Assembly: GCF_016583575.1 (NCBI RefSeq)
Contig: NZ_NRRG01000006.1
Span: 604 to 64,603 of the forward strand
DNA length: 64,000 bases
Reading direction: 5' to 3'
From: Thiocystis violacea
GTDB lineage: Bacteria > Pseudomonadota > Gammaproteobacteria > Chromatiales > Chromatiaceae
Every line of letters begins with the position of its first letter. The stretch's first letter is position 1. The notes under the pieces were generated by a model. It was not told the origin of the DNA. It ran no database searches and saw only the letters and a program-made list of their open reading frames with translations. Made by a program: the position numbers and the translations under genes. Positions 54,745 through 63,535 of this stretch are shown here, piece after piece.

Positions 54745-54789
54745 TTCGCCGTCAACTTTGAGTGTTTCACTTTCAAAGTTGACGGCGAA
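54745..54789. terminator. Perfect 17-base-pair hairpin between the small lipoprotein and the exported protein
   Basis: TTCGCCGTCAACTTTGA (54745-54761) and its reverse complement TCAAAGTTGACGGCGAA (54773-54789) are separated by 11 bases. There is no T-run on either side, so it may be an RNA-processing or attenuator structure rather than a simple terminator. It lies 23 bases after the small lipoprotein stop on the minus strand. Confidence 0.65.
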
Positions 54790-54811
54790 TGCTATTGAAA
54801 CCGGGAGGTTA

Positions 54812-54964
54812 TCAATTGCGATCTGGTTTTGGCTCATACATCGGGGTCGCCGGAGGGGGGGTATATGGCGCTGCCTCATGCTTCGAGGCGGTGCTGCAAG
54901 CCGTGAGCAGCAGCCCCGAGGTCATGGTGATAAGAAGAAGAGCGCTTATGGAAATGTTTTTCAT
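54812..54964 (-). CDS. 50-residue lipoprotein
   Basis: ATG 54964 opens MKNISISALLLITMTSGLLL TAC, a lipoprotein signal with lipobox LTAC and mature Cys23. A short, Pro/Thr-rich tail (PYTPPPATPMYEPKPDRN) follows, ending at a stop at 54812-54814. AGGT lies about 9 bases upstream. The organisation resembles entericidin-like or other tiny envelope lipoproteins, but without recognised homology. It precedes the exported protein gene at 54647, with the 17-base-pair hairpin between them. Confidence 0.7.
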   Translation of the reverse strand: MKNISISALLLITMTSGLLLTACSTASKHEAAPYTPPPATPMYEPKPDRN

Positions 54965-55515
54965 TTTTCGTTACCTGATTTAGCATTTTTAGAAATTCAC
55001 GCTACTGAACCTACGGCGGCGCTGTCGATGCTTGACGTCCAGCATCACCGCACGGATCCGTCTGTCCGTACACTACCGACCCAGCATCCAATCGCGATGC
55101 CCGACTGCTAGCATAGCCTTCACGGAGCCGCCTGTCTGTACGGCGGCGCACGTTGGACGCGCGCACCTAGCGGAGCCGTTGCAAACTATAACCCGACATT
55201 CCGCATAACTAAACGTGTAGTCAGGAATATTTTTTGCTCATTTTTCGCTTGGTTTCAGTTAAATCGAACACGTATCGATAGTAAATTTCTCGTCATCAGG
55301 GGGCAAAATATTCCCGCACCTTTTGGGCGCGAAAAGCTTCGTAGGCTGGATGAAGGCGCGCGCTCCGTCATTTCAGGCCGGACTCGAATCGCGGACGCGC
55401 CGCATCCACCAGCCACCGCGCCGTTGTCCGCGAGCGTTTGGTGGATGCGCCGCGCTTCATCCAGCCTACGTCGTTCGCATCATTTGAGCGCCTCTGCCCT
55501 AGATATAACGACCCC
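54965..55515. other. Low-GC gap with a long inverted repeat
   Basis: 55200-55300 is AT-rich without a gene. At 55339-55474 the unit CGTAGGCTGGATGAAG(GCG) is repeated in reverse (CTTCATCCAGCCTACG) about 100 bases later, with inner arms GGATGCGCC/GGCGCATCC. It is a common intergenic palindrome family. No promoter consensus of the island type was seen. Confidence 0.55.
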
Positions 55516-55986
55516 TCAACGCGGCTCGGTCGGTCGTTCGAATAACCGCCGATCCCAGATCACCCGCACGGGATCGGCTGGTCGCAACCGGCTCGCGTCT
55601 GGATGGAAGGGGTTCACCAAGGCATTCGAATCCAATCGGGCCACCACCGAGGGCACGATGAGAATGGCGCTACGCGCCTCTTCGTGCCATCGGTCACCAA
55701 AGGCGATGGCGGAGGCACTGTCTTCCGCATCCCACCCCGCCGGCAGCGCATCGAGATCATGGCGTTCGATGGAGACCCCGTCCGGCACCTCGACGATCAC
55801 CAGGCGATGCGTTGTCGGAATACGTCCAATGCTGGCGTGCGCGAGGATTTCAAGCATGGCGCAGGAATAGCTCAAGGAACCATGAATCATTGGTTTGCCT
55901 GGGCGGTTCCAGCGTCCGCCGACGAGCGCCGCGCCCGTGCCGTCCCAGATGGGGTGACGCTCGTCGCCGATGCGGAAGATCCGCAT
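55516..55986 (-). CDS. RES-domain toxin
   Basis: 156 residues with the RES-family pattern: Arg in MRIFRIGDERHP, Glu in YSCAMLEILAHASIGR and Ser/Asn toward the end (LVNPFHPDASRLRPADP and IWDRRLF). RES toxins are NAD+-degrading phosphorylases/hydrolases that arrest growth. The ATG overlaps the stop of the upstream antitoxin gene by one base, the usual antitoxin-first RES-Xre arrangement. Confidence 0.86.
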   Translation of the reverse strand: MRIFRIGDERHPIWDGTGAALVGGRWNRPGKPMIHGSLSYSCAMLEILAHASIGRIPTTHRLVIVEVPDGVSIERHDLDALPAGWDAEDSASAIAFGDRWHEEARSAILIVPSVVARLDSNALVNPFHPDASRLRPADPVRVIWDRRLFERPTEPR

Positions 55987-56414
55987 CAGGCCGCGATGCC
56001 GTAATAGAGCTTCCAGAGCAGCGTTTCGACCCGGCGCGCGCCCAGTTCGGTCAGGGAGACCTCCAGCGGGGCCTGCCCTTGCAGCATGGGATGCGGGGTA
56101 TGCAGAAAGGCGCGGGCGTCATCGTCCGAATCCCACACATAGCGGGCTGTCGCATAGACGCGCGCCAAGCGTTCGGCCCGCGCGGATTCGTCCGCCGTGA
56201 GCCGGTCGCGGCGACGCTTGAAGGTGGCTTCCGGAATCAGGCGGTAGAGCAGATGCCGACGTTCCTCACGACCGCCGCCGACGCACTCCACACTGGCTTT
56301 CAAGGCGGACTTGGGCAGGCCATGAGCGACCAGGGCATCCAACTCGGCGAAAGAATGCGGAACCGACGCAAGCGCCATCACGGCGGCGATCTTTTCAGGG
56401 CTGACAAGGACCAT
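55986..56414 (-). CDS. Xre/MbcA/ParS-type antitoxin
   Basis: 142 residues: an HTH-like N-terminal part (LDALVAHGLPKSALKASVECVGG), RLIPEATFKRRRDRLTADESARAERLARVY and the toxin-binding C-terminal domain (DSDDDARAFLHTPHPMLQGQAPLEVSLTELGARRVETLL). The ParS/MbcA motif with H-P-M-L-x-G-x-x-P-L is clear. It forms a pair with the RES gene. Confidence 0.86.
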   Translation of the reverse strand: MVLVSPEKIAAVMALASVPHSFAELDALVAHGLPKSALKASVECVGGGREERRHLLYRLIPEATFKRRRDRLTADESARAERLARVYATARYVWDSDDDARAFLHTPHPMLQGQAPLEVSLTELGARRVETLLWKLYYGIAA

Positions 56415-56495
56415 GGTTTTTAGACTTTATAGTATCAGTTGAATAGAGTTATTCGCTTATATGATACCCCTTGAATCAGGTTGCGACCCTCGTTT

Positions 56496-56660
56496 CCCTG
56501 CCTCTCTGTCGGTCGGTCGGACAGATCGATCTTCCACGACAATCCTCCGCTGAAAGGGCCGCTCGCGCCGGCGCGCATCAAGCCGCGCCGGCTCTCGGCC
56601 ACTGGGGCGCGCCGCCGGGTCCGAGCGGCCTCTCGGCGCCTCTCAACCACATCCCTCGGC
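56496..56660 (+). pseudogene. Relic of a phosphoketolase N-terminus
   Basis: Frame-shifted sequence still reads SVGR-SDRSIFHDNPPLKGPL then ARIKPRRLS and GHWGAPPG, parallel to [32 protein letters not shown] of the intact gene at 50752. DNA similarity runs for about 150 bases and ends near the equivalent of LNRVI. At least two frame changes break it. The upstream gap 56415-56495 shows nothing else. Confidence 0.8.
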
Positions 56661-56845
56661 TTCGCGCGTCCGAGCGCGAAGGGTTGGATCCTGGCCGCCG
56701 TCTGACGGGGTGGATGGCCGGGAGCGGGGTCGCGTTGTTTGTGCGTTAACGTACAGACGGAGTAGCCTCGCTACCCTAGGGTGCAAAGGGATAGCCGCTG
56801 ACGGGATCTCCTGCCTCGATCCCACCTTATCCACGGAGCAAACCG

Positions 56846-57565
56846 ATGGCCATCGACCTCGACCCCAAGAAAAATTACCTGCTCGCCGCGCTTCCGGAGT
56901 CTGAGTGGCAGCGCTGGTTGCCGCAACTGGAACCGGTCGAGATGCCGCTGGGCCAGGTGCTCTACGAATCGGGCCGCGCCCTGGATCATGTCTACTTTCC
57001 GATCACCGCCATCGTCTCGCTGCTCTACGTCATGGAAAACGGGGCCTCGGCCGAGATCGCGGTGGTCGGCAACGAAGGTATCGTCGGCGTCTCGCTGTTC
57101 ATGGGCGGCGAGACCACGCCCAGCCGCGCGGTGGTGCAAAGCGCCGGCGTCGGCTTTCGGTTGAAGGCGCGGATGATGCTAGACGAATTCAATCGCGCCG
57201 GTCCGGTGATGCATCTGCTGCTGCGCTATACCCAGGCGCTGATCACCCAGATGGCGCAAACGGCCGCCTGCAACCGACATCACTCGCTCGACCAGCAGCT
57301 CTGCCGCTGGCTGCTGTTGAGTCTGGATCGTCTGGAGGGCAGCGACCTGGTGATGACGCAGGAATTGATCGCCAACATGCTCGGCGTGCGTCGCGAAGGT
57401 GTCACCGAGGCCGCGCTCAATTTGCAGGAGGCCGGCCTGATCCGCTATGCGCGCGGCCATATCACGGTGCTCGACCGTCAGGGACTGGAGCAACGGAGCT
57501 GCGAGTGCTATGCCGTGGTCAAGAAGGAGTGCGACCGGCTGCTGCCCAATCGCTTGGCCATTTAA
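56846..57565 (+). CDS. Crp/Fnr-family transcription regulator
   Basis: 239 residues. A cyclic-nucleotide-binding-like beta-roll (VYFPITAIVSLLYVMENGASAEIAVVGNEGIVGVSLFMGGETTPSRAVV) lacks the residues for cAMP and the Fnr cysteine cluster. A long dimer helix follows, then a C-terminal winged HTH (DLVMTQELIANMLGVRREGVTEAALNLQEAGLIRY). The signal is unknown. It is a single gene before a chemotaxis-type hybrid. Confidence 0.88.
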   Translation: MAIDLDPKKNYLLAALPESEWQRWLPQLEPVEMPLGQVLYESGRALDHVYFPITAIVSLLYVMENGASAEIAVVGNEGIVGVSLFMGGETTPSRAVVQSAGVGFRLKARMMLDEFNRAGPVMHLLLRYTQALITQMAQTAACNRHHSLDQQLCRWLLLSLDRLEGSDLVMTQELIANMLGVRREGVTEAALNLQEAGLIRYARGHITVLDRQGLEQRSCECYAVVKKECDRLLPNRLAI

Positions 57566-57698
57566 ATCATGGTGTAAACCTGTTCTTCCGGATCGCCTGG
57601 GGTGGCCGCGAGGCTGAAAATAGCGTGGGGGCGTCGATCGATGGGTGCTACCGTCAAGGCCTTCGCCTTATTCGACTTCCAGAATTCAGAGACCGGCC

Positions 57699-60600
57699 AT
57701 GACCAGGAAGAAGACGCCCCACGAGGATCCGGCTCACCCAGCGCCCGTCGCTGAACCGCCCGACGCGCCGCCACTCGCGCTGGAGTCGGATCCGGTGGTC
57801 GCCGTCGATCTGGAGACTACCCCGGAGCCGGAGCCAGATCCGCCGCCCGAACCAGGCTTTCCGGTGGTCGGCATCGGCGCCTCGGCCGGTGGTCTGGCGG
57901 CCTTCGAAGCCTTCTTCTCGGCCATCCCCGCCGGCATCGAGACCGGCATGGCCTTCGTGCTGGTGCAGCACCTCGCGCCCAACCATAAAAGCCTCCTCAC
58001 CGAGCTGGTCAAACGCTATACCCGCATGTCGGTCCAGGAGGTCGAGGACGGCATGGCGGTCCGGCCGGACTGCGCCTACATCATTCCGCCCAGTCATGAC
58101 ATGGCGCTGTTCAACGGCCGACTGAAACTGCTGGAGCCCTCGTCGCCTCGGGGTCTGCGGCTGCCCATCGACTTCTTCTTCCGCTCACTGGCCCAGGATC
58201 AGCACGAACGGGCGATCGGCGTCATCCTCTCCGGCACCGGCAGCGATGGCACCCTGGGCGCGCGGGCGATCAAGGGTGAGGGTGGCCTGATCCTGGTCCA
58301 GTCGCCCGAGTCCGCGGCCTATGACGGCATGCCGCGCAGCGCCATCGCCACGGGGTTGACGGATTTCGTGCTGTCGCCGGAGGCGATGCCGACGCGACTC
58401 ATGACCTACGTGGCCCACGCCTTCGGCAAGGGCCCGCGCGCGCTGGTCGTGTCCACCAAGACCGAGGAGGCCCTGACCAAGATCTGCCTCCTGCTGCGCG
58501 ACCGGACCGGCCGCGATTTCCACCAGTACAAACAGAGCACCCTGGTGCGGCGCATCGAGCGGCGCATGGCGCTGCATCGGATCCCGCACCAGAGCGACTA
58601 TGTTCGCTACCTGCGACAGGATCCGGCCGAGATCGAGGCGCTGTATCGCGATCTGCTGATTGGCGTCACGAGTTTCTTCCGCGACCCCGAAGCCTTCGAC
58701 GCCCTGCGAACGGAGGTCATCCCGCGCCTGTTCGCCGACAAACCGGCGGGCGCCTCGGTGCGGATCTGGGTCTGCGGCTGCTCCACCGGCGAGGAGGCGT
58801 ATTCGATCGCCATCCTGCTCCAGGAGCACCTGGAATTCCTCAAACAGACCTTCAAGGTGCAGGTCTTCGCCACCGATATCGACGACCGCGCGATCGAGCA
58901 GGCGCGCGCCGGGGTCTATCCGCCGAGCATCGCCGCCGACGTCTCGCCCGAACGCCTCGCGCGATTCTTTTCCCAGGATCCGGAGACGGGGGTCTACCGC
59001 ATCCAGAAGGTGGTGCGCGATCTCATCGTGTTCTCCCAGCAGGATCTGATCAGGGATCCGCCGTTCTCCCGGCTGGATCTGATCAGTTGCCGCAATCTCC
59101 TGATCTATTTCAATGGAGATCTGCAACAGCGGTTGATGCCGCTCTTCCACTATGCCCTGAACCCGGACGGCGTGCTCTTCTTGGGGAACTCGGAGAGCAT
59201 CGGCGAGGCGCTGAGACTGTTCTCGTCCCTGAACCGCAAATGGAAGCTCTATGCTCGCCAGACATCCATGACCAATGCCAAGGTGCCCGTGCTGGGCACC
59301 TTGCGAGCGCCGCACCCCGACGGCGGTATCCCGGCGCCGGCGCCATCGGAGCGGCGCAAGGGTGGAATCGATCTGCGCGTCCTGACGGAACAGGTTCTGC
59401 TGCGCCATTTCGACCCCTCGGCCGTGCTGGTCAACGGCCGTGGCGAGATCCTCAACATCCATGGCCACACCGGGCGGTATCTGGAGCTGGCTCCAGGGGA
59501 AATCGCCACCAATATCCTTGGGATGGCTCGCGAGGGGCTGCGCCGCGCCTTGACGGCCGCGTTGCATCGGGCGGTGGCACGCAAGGAGGTGGTCCATTTG
59601 CCGAGGCTGCGGGTCAAGACCAACGGCGATTTCAGCGGGGTCGATCTGACGGTGCATCCGATACAGTCGGTCAACGATGGCGGCGTCCTGTCGGATCTCT
59701 ATCTTGTGGTGCTGGAGGCGATAGCGATGCTGGAACCGGAATCGACCGCCGAGGCGACGGACCCCCTCGACACGACGCATGAGCGGCGGATCGCCGAGCT
59801 GGAGCTGGAGCTGCGCACCAAGGAGGACTATCTCCAAACCACCCTGGAGGAGATGGAGACCGCCAACGAGGAGCTGAAGTCGACCAACGAGGAGATGCAA
59901 TCGGTCAATGAGGAACTCCAATCCTCCAACGAGGAACTGGAGACCGCCAAGGAGGAACTGCAATCGGTCAATGAAGAACTGGCCACCGTCAACGCGGAGC
60001 TTCAGACCAAGGTGGTCGACCTCTCGCGCGTCAACAACGACATGAACAATCTGCTGGCCGGCACCGGCGTGGCCACCCTGTTCGTCGACCACCAGTTGCG
60101 GATCACCCGCTTCACCCCGACCGCGACCCAGTTGATTAAGCTGATCCCGACCGACATCGGCCGTCCGGTCGGGGATATCGTCTCTAATATATTGAATTAC
60201 GAGAGTTTCGTTGAGGATGTCTGGGCGGTTCTGGCGGACCTGGTGTCACGGGAAAAAGAAGTCCAGACCCGGCAAGGTGCTTGGTACATGATGCGTATCG
60301 GACCCTATCGGACCCTGGACAACGTCATCGAAGGCGCGGTGATCACCTTCATGGACATCTCCACCGGTAAGCGGGACCAGGAAGCGCTGGGCGAGGCCCG
60401 CGTCCTGGCCGAGGGGATCGTGGACACCGTGCGCGAGCCGCTGCTGGTGCTGGACTCGACCTTGCGCCTGATCTCGGCCAACCGATCCTTCTACCGCGAG
60501 TTTCAGGTGACCCCCGCGCAGAGCGAGGGCCAGCTACTCTATGAGCTGGGCGACGGGCAATGGGACATTCCGGCGCTCAGGGAACGCCTGCTGGAGATCC

Positions 60601-60824
60601 AGTCCCAAGGTTCCAGCTTCGAGGACTATGAAGTCACCCACGACTTTCCGCGCATCGGACCTCGCACCATGCGGCTCAACGCCCGCCGGCTTGAGGCCGC
60701 GTCCGGCAAGGCTGGCCGGATCCTGCTCGCCATTGAGGATGTGACCGAGTGGCTGTCGAGGGTCGGTCTGGAGGCCGCCAGCGAGCCATCGGCGCCGGAG
60801 AGTGTTGATGAACCCACGCGATGA
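57699..60824 (+). CDS. CheB-CheR-PAS hybrid sensor/methyltransferase
   Basis: 1,041 residues from ATG 57699. After a Pro/Glu-rich leader, residues about 50-235 are a CheB methylesterase (GIGASAGGLAAF with the Ser, VQHLAPNH with the His, ILSGTGSDGTLG with the Asp). Residues about 250-510 are a CheR methyltransferase (RRIERRMALHRIP, GVTSFFRDPEAF, SAM-binding IWVCGCSTGEEAYSIA). A long coiled coil of near-repeats ELKSTNEEMQSVNEELQSSN (about 690-790) leads to two PAS-like domains (DHQLRITRFTPTATQLIKLI and LVLDSTLRLISANRSFYREF). No kinase domain is present. Such hybrids join methylation-type signalling to a PAS sensor output. Confidence 0.92.
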   Translation: MTRKKTPHEDPAHPAPVAEPPDAPPLALESDPVVAVDLETTPEPEPDPPPEPGFPVVGIGASAGGLAAFEAFFSAIPAGIETGMAFVLVQHLAPNHKSLLTELVKRYTRMSVQEVEDGMAVRPDCAYIIPPSHDMALFNGRLKLLEPSSPRGLRLPIDFFFRSLAQDQHERAIGVILSGTGSDGTLGARAIKGEGGLILVQSPESAAYDGMPRSAIATGLTDFVLSPEAMPTRLMTYVAHAFGKGPRALVVSTKTEEALTKICLLLRDRTGRDFHQYKQSTLVRRIERRMALHRIPHQSDYVRYLRQDPAEIEALYRDLLIGVTSFFRDPEAFDALRTEVIPRLFADKPAGASVRIWVCGCSTGEEAYSIAILLQEHLEFLKQTFKVQVFATDIDDRAIEQARAGVYPPSIAADVSPERLARFFSQDPETGVYRIQKVVRDLIVFSQQDLIRDPPFSRLDLISCRNLLIYFNGDLQQRLMPLFHYALNPDGVLFLGNSESIGEALRLFSSLNRKWKLYARQTSMTNAKVPVLGTLRAPHPDGGIPAPAPSERRKGGIDLRVLTEQVLLRHFDPSAVLVNGRGEILNIHGHTGRYLELAPGEIATNILGMAREGLRRALTAALHRAVARKEVVHLPRLRVKTNGDFSGVDLTVHPIQSVNDGGVLSDLYLVVLEAIAMLEPESTAEATDPLDTTHERRIAELELELRTKEDYLQTTLEEMETANEELKSTNEEMQSVNEELQSSNEELETAKEELQSVNEELATVNAELQTKVVDLSRVNNDMNNLLAGTGVATLFVDHQLRITRFTPTATQLIKLIPTDIGRPVGDIVSNILNYESFVEDVWAVLADLVSREKEVQTRQGAWYMMRIGPYRTLDNVIEGAVITFMDISTGKRDQEALGEARVLAEGIVDTVREPLLVLDSTLRLISANRSFYREFQVTPAQSEGQLLYELGDGQWDIPALRERLLEIQSQGSSFEDYEVTHDFPRIGPRTMRLNARRLEAASGKAGRILLAIEDVTEWLSRVGLEAASEPSAPESVDEPTR

Positions 60825-60900
60825 AGGATCGGCCAGGCCGCCACGCTCCCCCCCCCCGCGGTTGGCGACGCATTGAGCACCGGGATCAGGAGATGTTTCA

Positions 60901-63201
60901 ATGTCTAAGAAGGACAAGACAGGCCCGGAGTCCGGCGTCCCGGTGACGACAGGGCTCGGGTCGGAACCGGACTTGCGCCAGCGCGCCGAGGCGCGACTCG
61001 CCGGCCAGGAAAACCCAGGGATGGCGGCCTTCATGTCCGAGCCGACCGAACGGCTGGTCCATGAGCTGCGCGTTCATCAGATCGAGCTGGAACTTCAGAA
61101 CGAGGAGCTGCGCCGGGCCCATGAATCGCTGGAAGCGTCGCGCGCGCGTTATTTCGACCTCTACGACCTCGCGCCGGTGGGCTATCTGACGCTCGGCGAC
61201 GCGGATCGGATCCAGGAGGCCAACCTCGCCGCGGCCACCCTTCTGGGCTCCTCGCGTGATCACCTGGTTGACCATCCGCTGACCCGTTTCATCCTCCCCG
61301 AGGATCAGGACATCTATTACAACTGTCGCCGCGAGCTCGGCTCCACGGGCGAGCCGCTGTCCTGCGAGCTGCGTCTGCGGCGGGTGGAGGGGCATTCGAT
61401 CTGGGGTCGCCTGGATATCAGCCTCGCGCTAGAGGAGCGGAGCGATCAGCCGCTGTGGCGCGTCATCCTGATCGACATCACCGCGCGCAAGGATGGCGAG
61501 CAGGATCTCATCGACACCAGGGAGCGGCTGCGGCGGGTGGCTGAGATCGCCGAATTGACCTTCTGGGAATGGGATGTGTCCACCAACGAGGTGTTCTTTC
61601 CACCCGAATGGTGGCGTCAGACCGGCTATGCCCTGGGCGAGTTGCCGCTGCGTCTCGGAGACTGGACCGCCTTGCTGCACCCGGAGGACCGGAAGCGGAT
61701 CCTCGACCATCTCAAGCATTTCGTCGAGGCGCCTGGGACGCCTGGCGAGATCCAATACCGGCTGCGCTGCAAGGACGGGATCTATCGCTGGTTCGTCGCC
61801 CGCCTGGAAGCGATCCGGGACGCGCGGGGCGTGCTGGCGCGGGTGCTGCTGGTCCACCAGGATGTCACCCGGCGCAAGGAATGCGAGGACCAGGCGGTTC
61901 GGCTGGCACAGCACGATCCCCTGACCGGTCTGCCCAGCCGTGCCTTGCTCCACCAGTTGGCCGATCACATGTTCGCGAGCGCCCGCCGGTCGGGTCGACA
62001 GTTGGCCGTGCTCTTTGTCGATCTGGACAAGTTCAAGCCGATCAATGATCTCTATGGCCATCAGGTGGGCGATCAGCTCCTGCAAGCGGTGGCTCGCCGG
62101 CTGCGCGATGCCTTCCGCGCGGAGGATCTGGTCGCGCGGGTCGGGGGAGACGAGTTCGTCGCCGTGCTGGCGAACATCCGCGACGGCGACGACGCGGCGC
62201 GCGCGGCGCATACCGCCATCGAGGCGCTGACCCCGGCCCATCGGATCGCGGGCCTAGAGCTGTTTTCCCTTCCCAGTATCGGCATCAGTCTGTTTCCGCG
62301 AGACGGAGACAGCATCGACGGTCTGATCCAGCGCGCGGATATCGCCATGTATCACGCCAAACAGACCTGCCCCGGTCACTACCAGTTCGTGACCGAGGAA
62401 CTCAACCAGCAGGCACGGACCACGCTGACGCTGGAAAGCCGCCTGCGGGAGGGGCTGAAGCGGGAGGAGTTCCGGCTTGTCTACCAACCCGTGCTGGACA
62501 CCAAAAGCGGCGGCGTCACCGGGGTCGAAGCCCTGCTGCGCTGGCCGCTGGCCGATGGGAGCGAGATGGCCCCCCTGGCGTTTCTCCCGGTCGCGGAATC
62601 CAGTGGGCTGATCCATGAGCTGGGCCACTGGGTCTTCCAGGAGGCTTGCCGTCAGCATCAAACCTGGCGGCAAAACGGACTGCCACCGATCCGCGTCGCC
62701 GTGAATGTCTCGGCCCGGCAGTTTCACCACCAGGGGTTCCAGCAGCAACTGACCGCCGCCGCCCGGATGGCTGGGGTCGACCCCACGGCACTCTCGCTGG
62801 AAGTGAGCGAGGCCGCGCTGATGCAGGATCCGAAGGCTTCGCGGCAGGTATTGAAGGAACTGAAACAGCTCGGGGTTCTGGTCGCTCTGGATGATTTCGG
62901 CATGGGCTATTACAGCCTCGGCGAATTGGAGAACCTGCCCTTGAGTCGGCTGGAGATCAATCGGACGCTGGTCCAGCGACTGAGCGTCGAGGGGCGCATG
63001 CCCGCCATCGTCGACGCCATCCTCTGTCTCGGCCGAGCCTTACGGCTCGACATCACGGCGGTCGGCATCGAGAACGAGGAAGACCTGGAGTCTTTCCGCC
63101 ATCGCGACTGCGATCAGGTCCAAGGGTTTTACCTGGGCGTTCCCATGTCGGGCGATCACTTCACCGACTGGTACCGTGAGCATTCGGCGGTCGTTCAGTG
63201 A
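60901..63201 (+). CDS. PAS-GGDEF-EAL c-di-GMP protein with altered EAL residues
   Basis: 766 residues. An amphipathic start is followed by a first PAS (about 85-195), a second PAS (about 210-330, EIAELTFWEWDVSTNEVFF), a GGDEF domain (about 335-490) with intact RVGGDEFV, so diguanylate cyclase activity is likely, and an EAL domain (about 505-760) with GVEALLRW, NVSARQF, LEVSEAAL and DDFGMGYYS. In that EAL domain the usual Lys of K-I-D is Glu (LEINRT), and the first Glu of A-E-G-V-E is Val (ITAVGIEN), so hydrolysis may be lost. It follows the CheB-CheR hybrid by 76 bases. Confidence 0.9.
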   Translation: MSKKDKTGPESGVPVTTGLGSEPDLRQRAEARLAGQENPGMAAFMSEPTERLVHELRVHQIELELQNEELRRAHESLEASRARYFDLYDLAPVGYLTLGDADRIQEANLAAATLLGSSRDHLVDHPLTRFILPEDQDIYYNCRRELGSTGEPLSCELRLRRVEGHSIWGRLDISLALEERSDQPLWRVILIDITARKDGEQDLIDTRERLRRVAEIAELTFWEWDVSTNEVFFPPEWWRQTGYALGELPLRLGDWTALLHPEDRKRILDHLKHFVEAPGTPGEIQYRLRCKDGIYRWFVARLEAIRDARGVLARVLLVHQDVTRRKECEDQAVRLAQHDPLTGLPSRALLHQLADHMFASARRSGRQLAVLFVDLDKFKPINDLYGHQVGDQLLQAVARRLRDAFRAEDLVARVGGDEFVAVLANIRDGDDAARAAHTAIEALTPAHRIAGLELFSLPSIGISLFPRDGDSIDGLIQRADIAMYHAKQTCPGHYQFVTEELNQQARTTLTLESRLREGLKREEFRLVYQPVLDTKSGGVTGVEALLRWPLADGSEMAPLAFLPVAESSGLIHELGHWVFQEACRQHQTWRQNGLPPIRVAVNVSARQFHHQGFQQQLTAAARMAGVDPTALSLEVSEAALMQDPKASRQVLKELKQLGVLVALDDFGMGYYSLGELENLPLSRLEINRTLVQRLSVEGRMPAIVDAILCLGRALRLDITAVGIENEEDLESFRHRDCDQVQGFYLGVPMSGDHFTDWYREHSAVVQ

Positions 63202-63535
63202 CCGTCGCGTGGCTCAAGGCTTAGGGCCTGTCATCAATTCTCGTCGTAAGGGGTGAGCACGGACACCAAGAACCCGCCGGGTTGTAGGGGCGGGTAGCGC
63301 CCCAATCGATAGGATTTCGTGGGAGCGGCTTTTAGCCGCGATGAGCGCCGACGCGAGGTTTTTCGCGGCTTTAAGCCGCTCCCACGGGCGTGCTCGTTTA
63401 TCGTCATCCTACGAATCGAGGCACTACCTAGGGGCGAATGAATTCGTCCCTACAGGGCTCAGCATGACGCCGTTGCCGGGGTTTCCCTGCCAAGCATCGG
63501 TTCTGGTCGCACCGCGAAACCCGATCCGCCTTGAC
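63202..63535. other. Intergenic region with a REP-like palindrome
   Basis: Between the c-di-GMP gene and the NtrC-type gene. It contains the palindrome at 63319-63385, a smaller one AGGGGCGAATGAATTCGTCCCT near 63431, and a 12-base TAGGGGCGGGTAGCGCCCC hairpin. No open frame with a domain was seen. Confidence 0.5.
63319..63385. repeat. REP-like interrupted palindrome
   Basis: GTGGGAGCGGCTTTTAGCCG at 63319 and the reverse complement CGGCTTTAAGCCGCTCCCAC ending at 63385 bracket a small centre with GAGCGCC. The unit GTGGGAGCGGCTT is a widespread intergenic palindrome in gammaproteobacteria. Confidence 0.7.

Noticed and set aside
56769-56785. ACCCTAGGGTGCAA upstream of the Crp-type gene
   Set aside because: The ACC and GGT halves are separated by four bases, not two, and no -10 fits the spacing.
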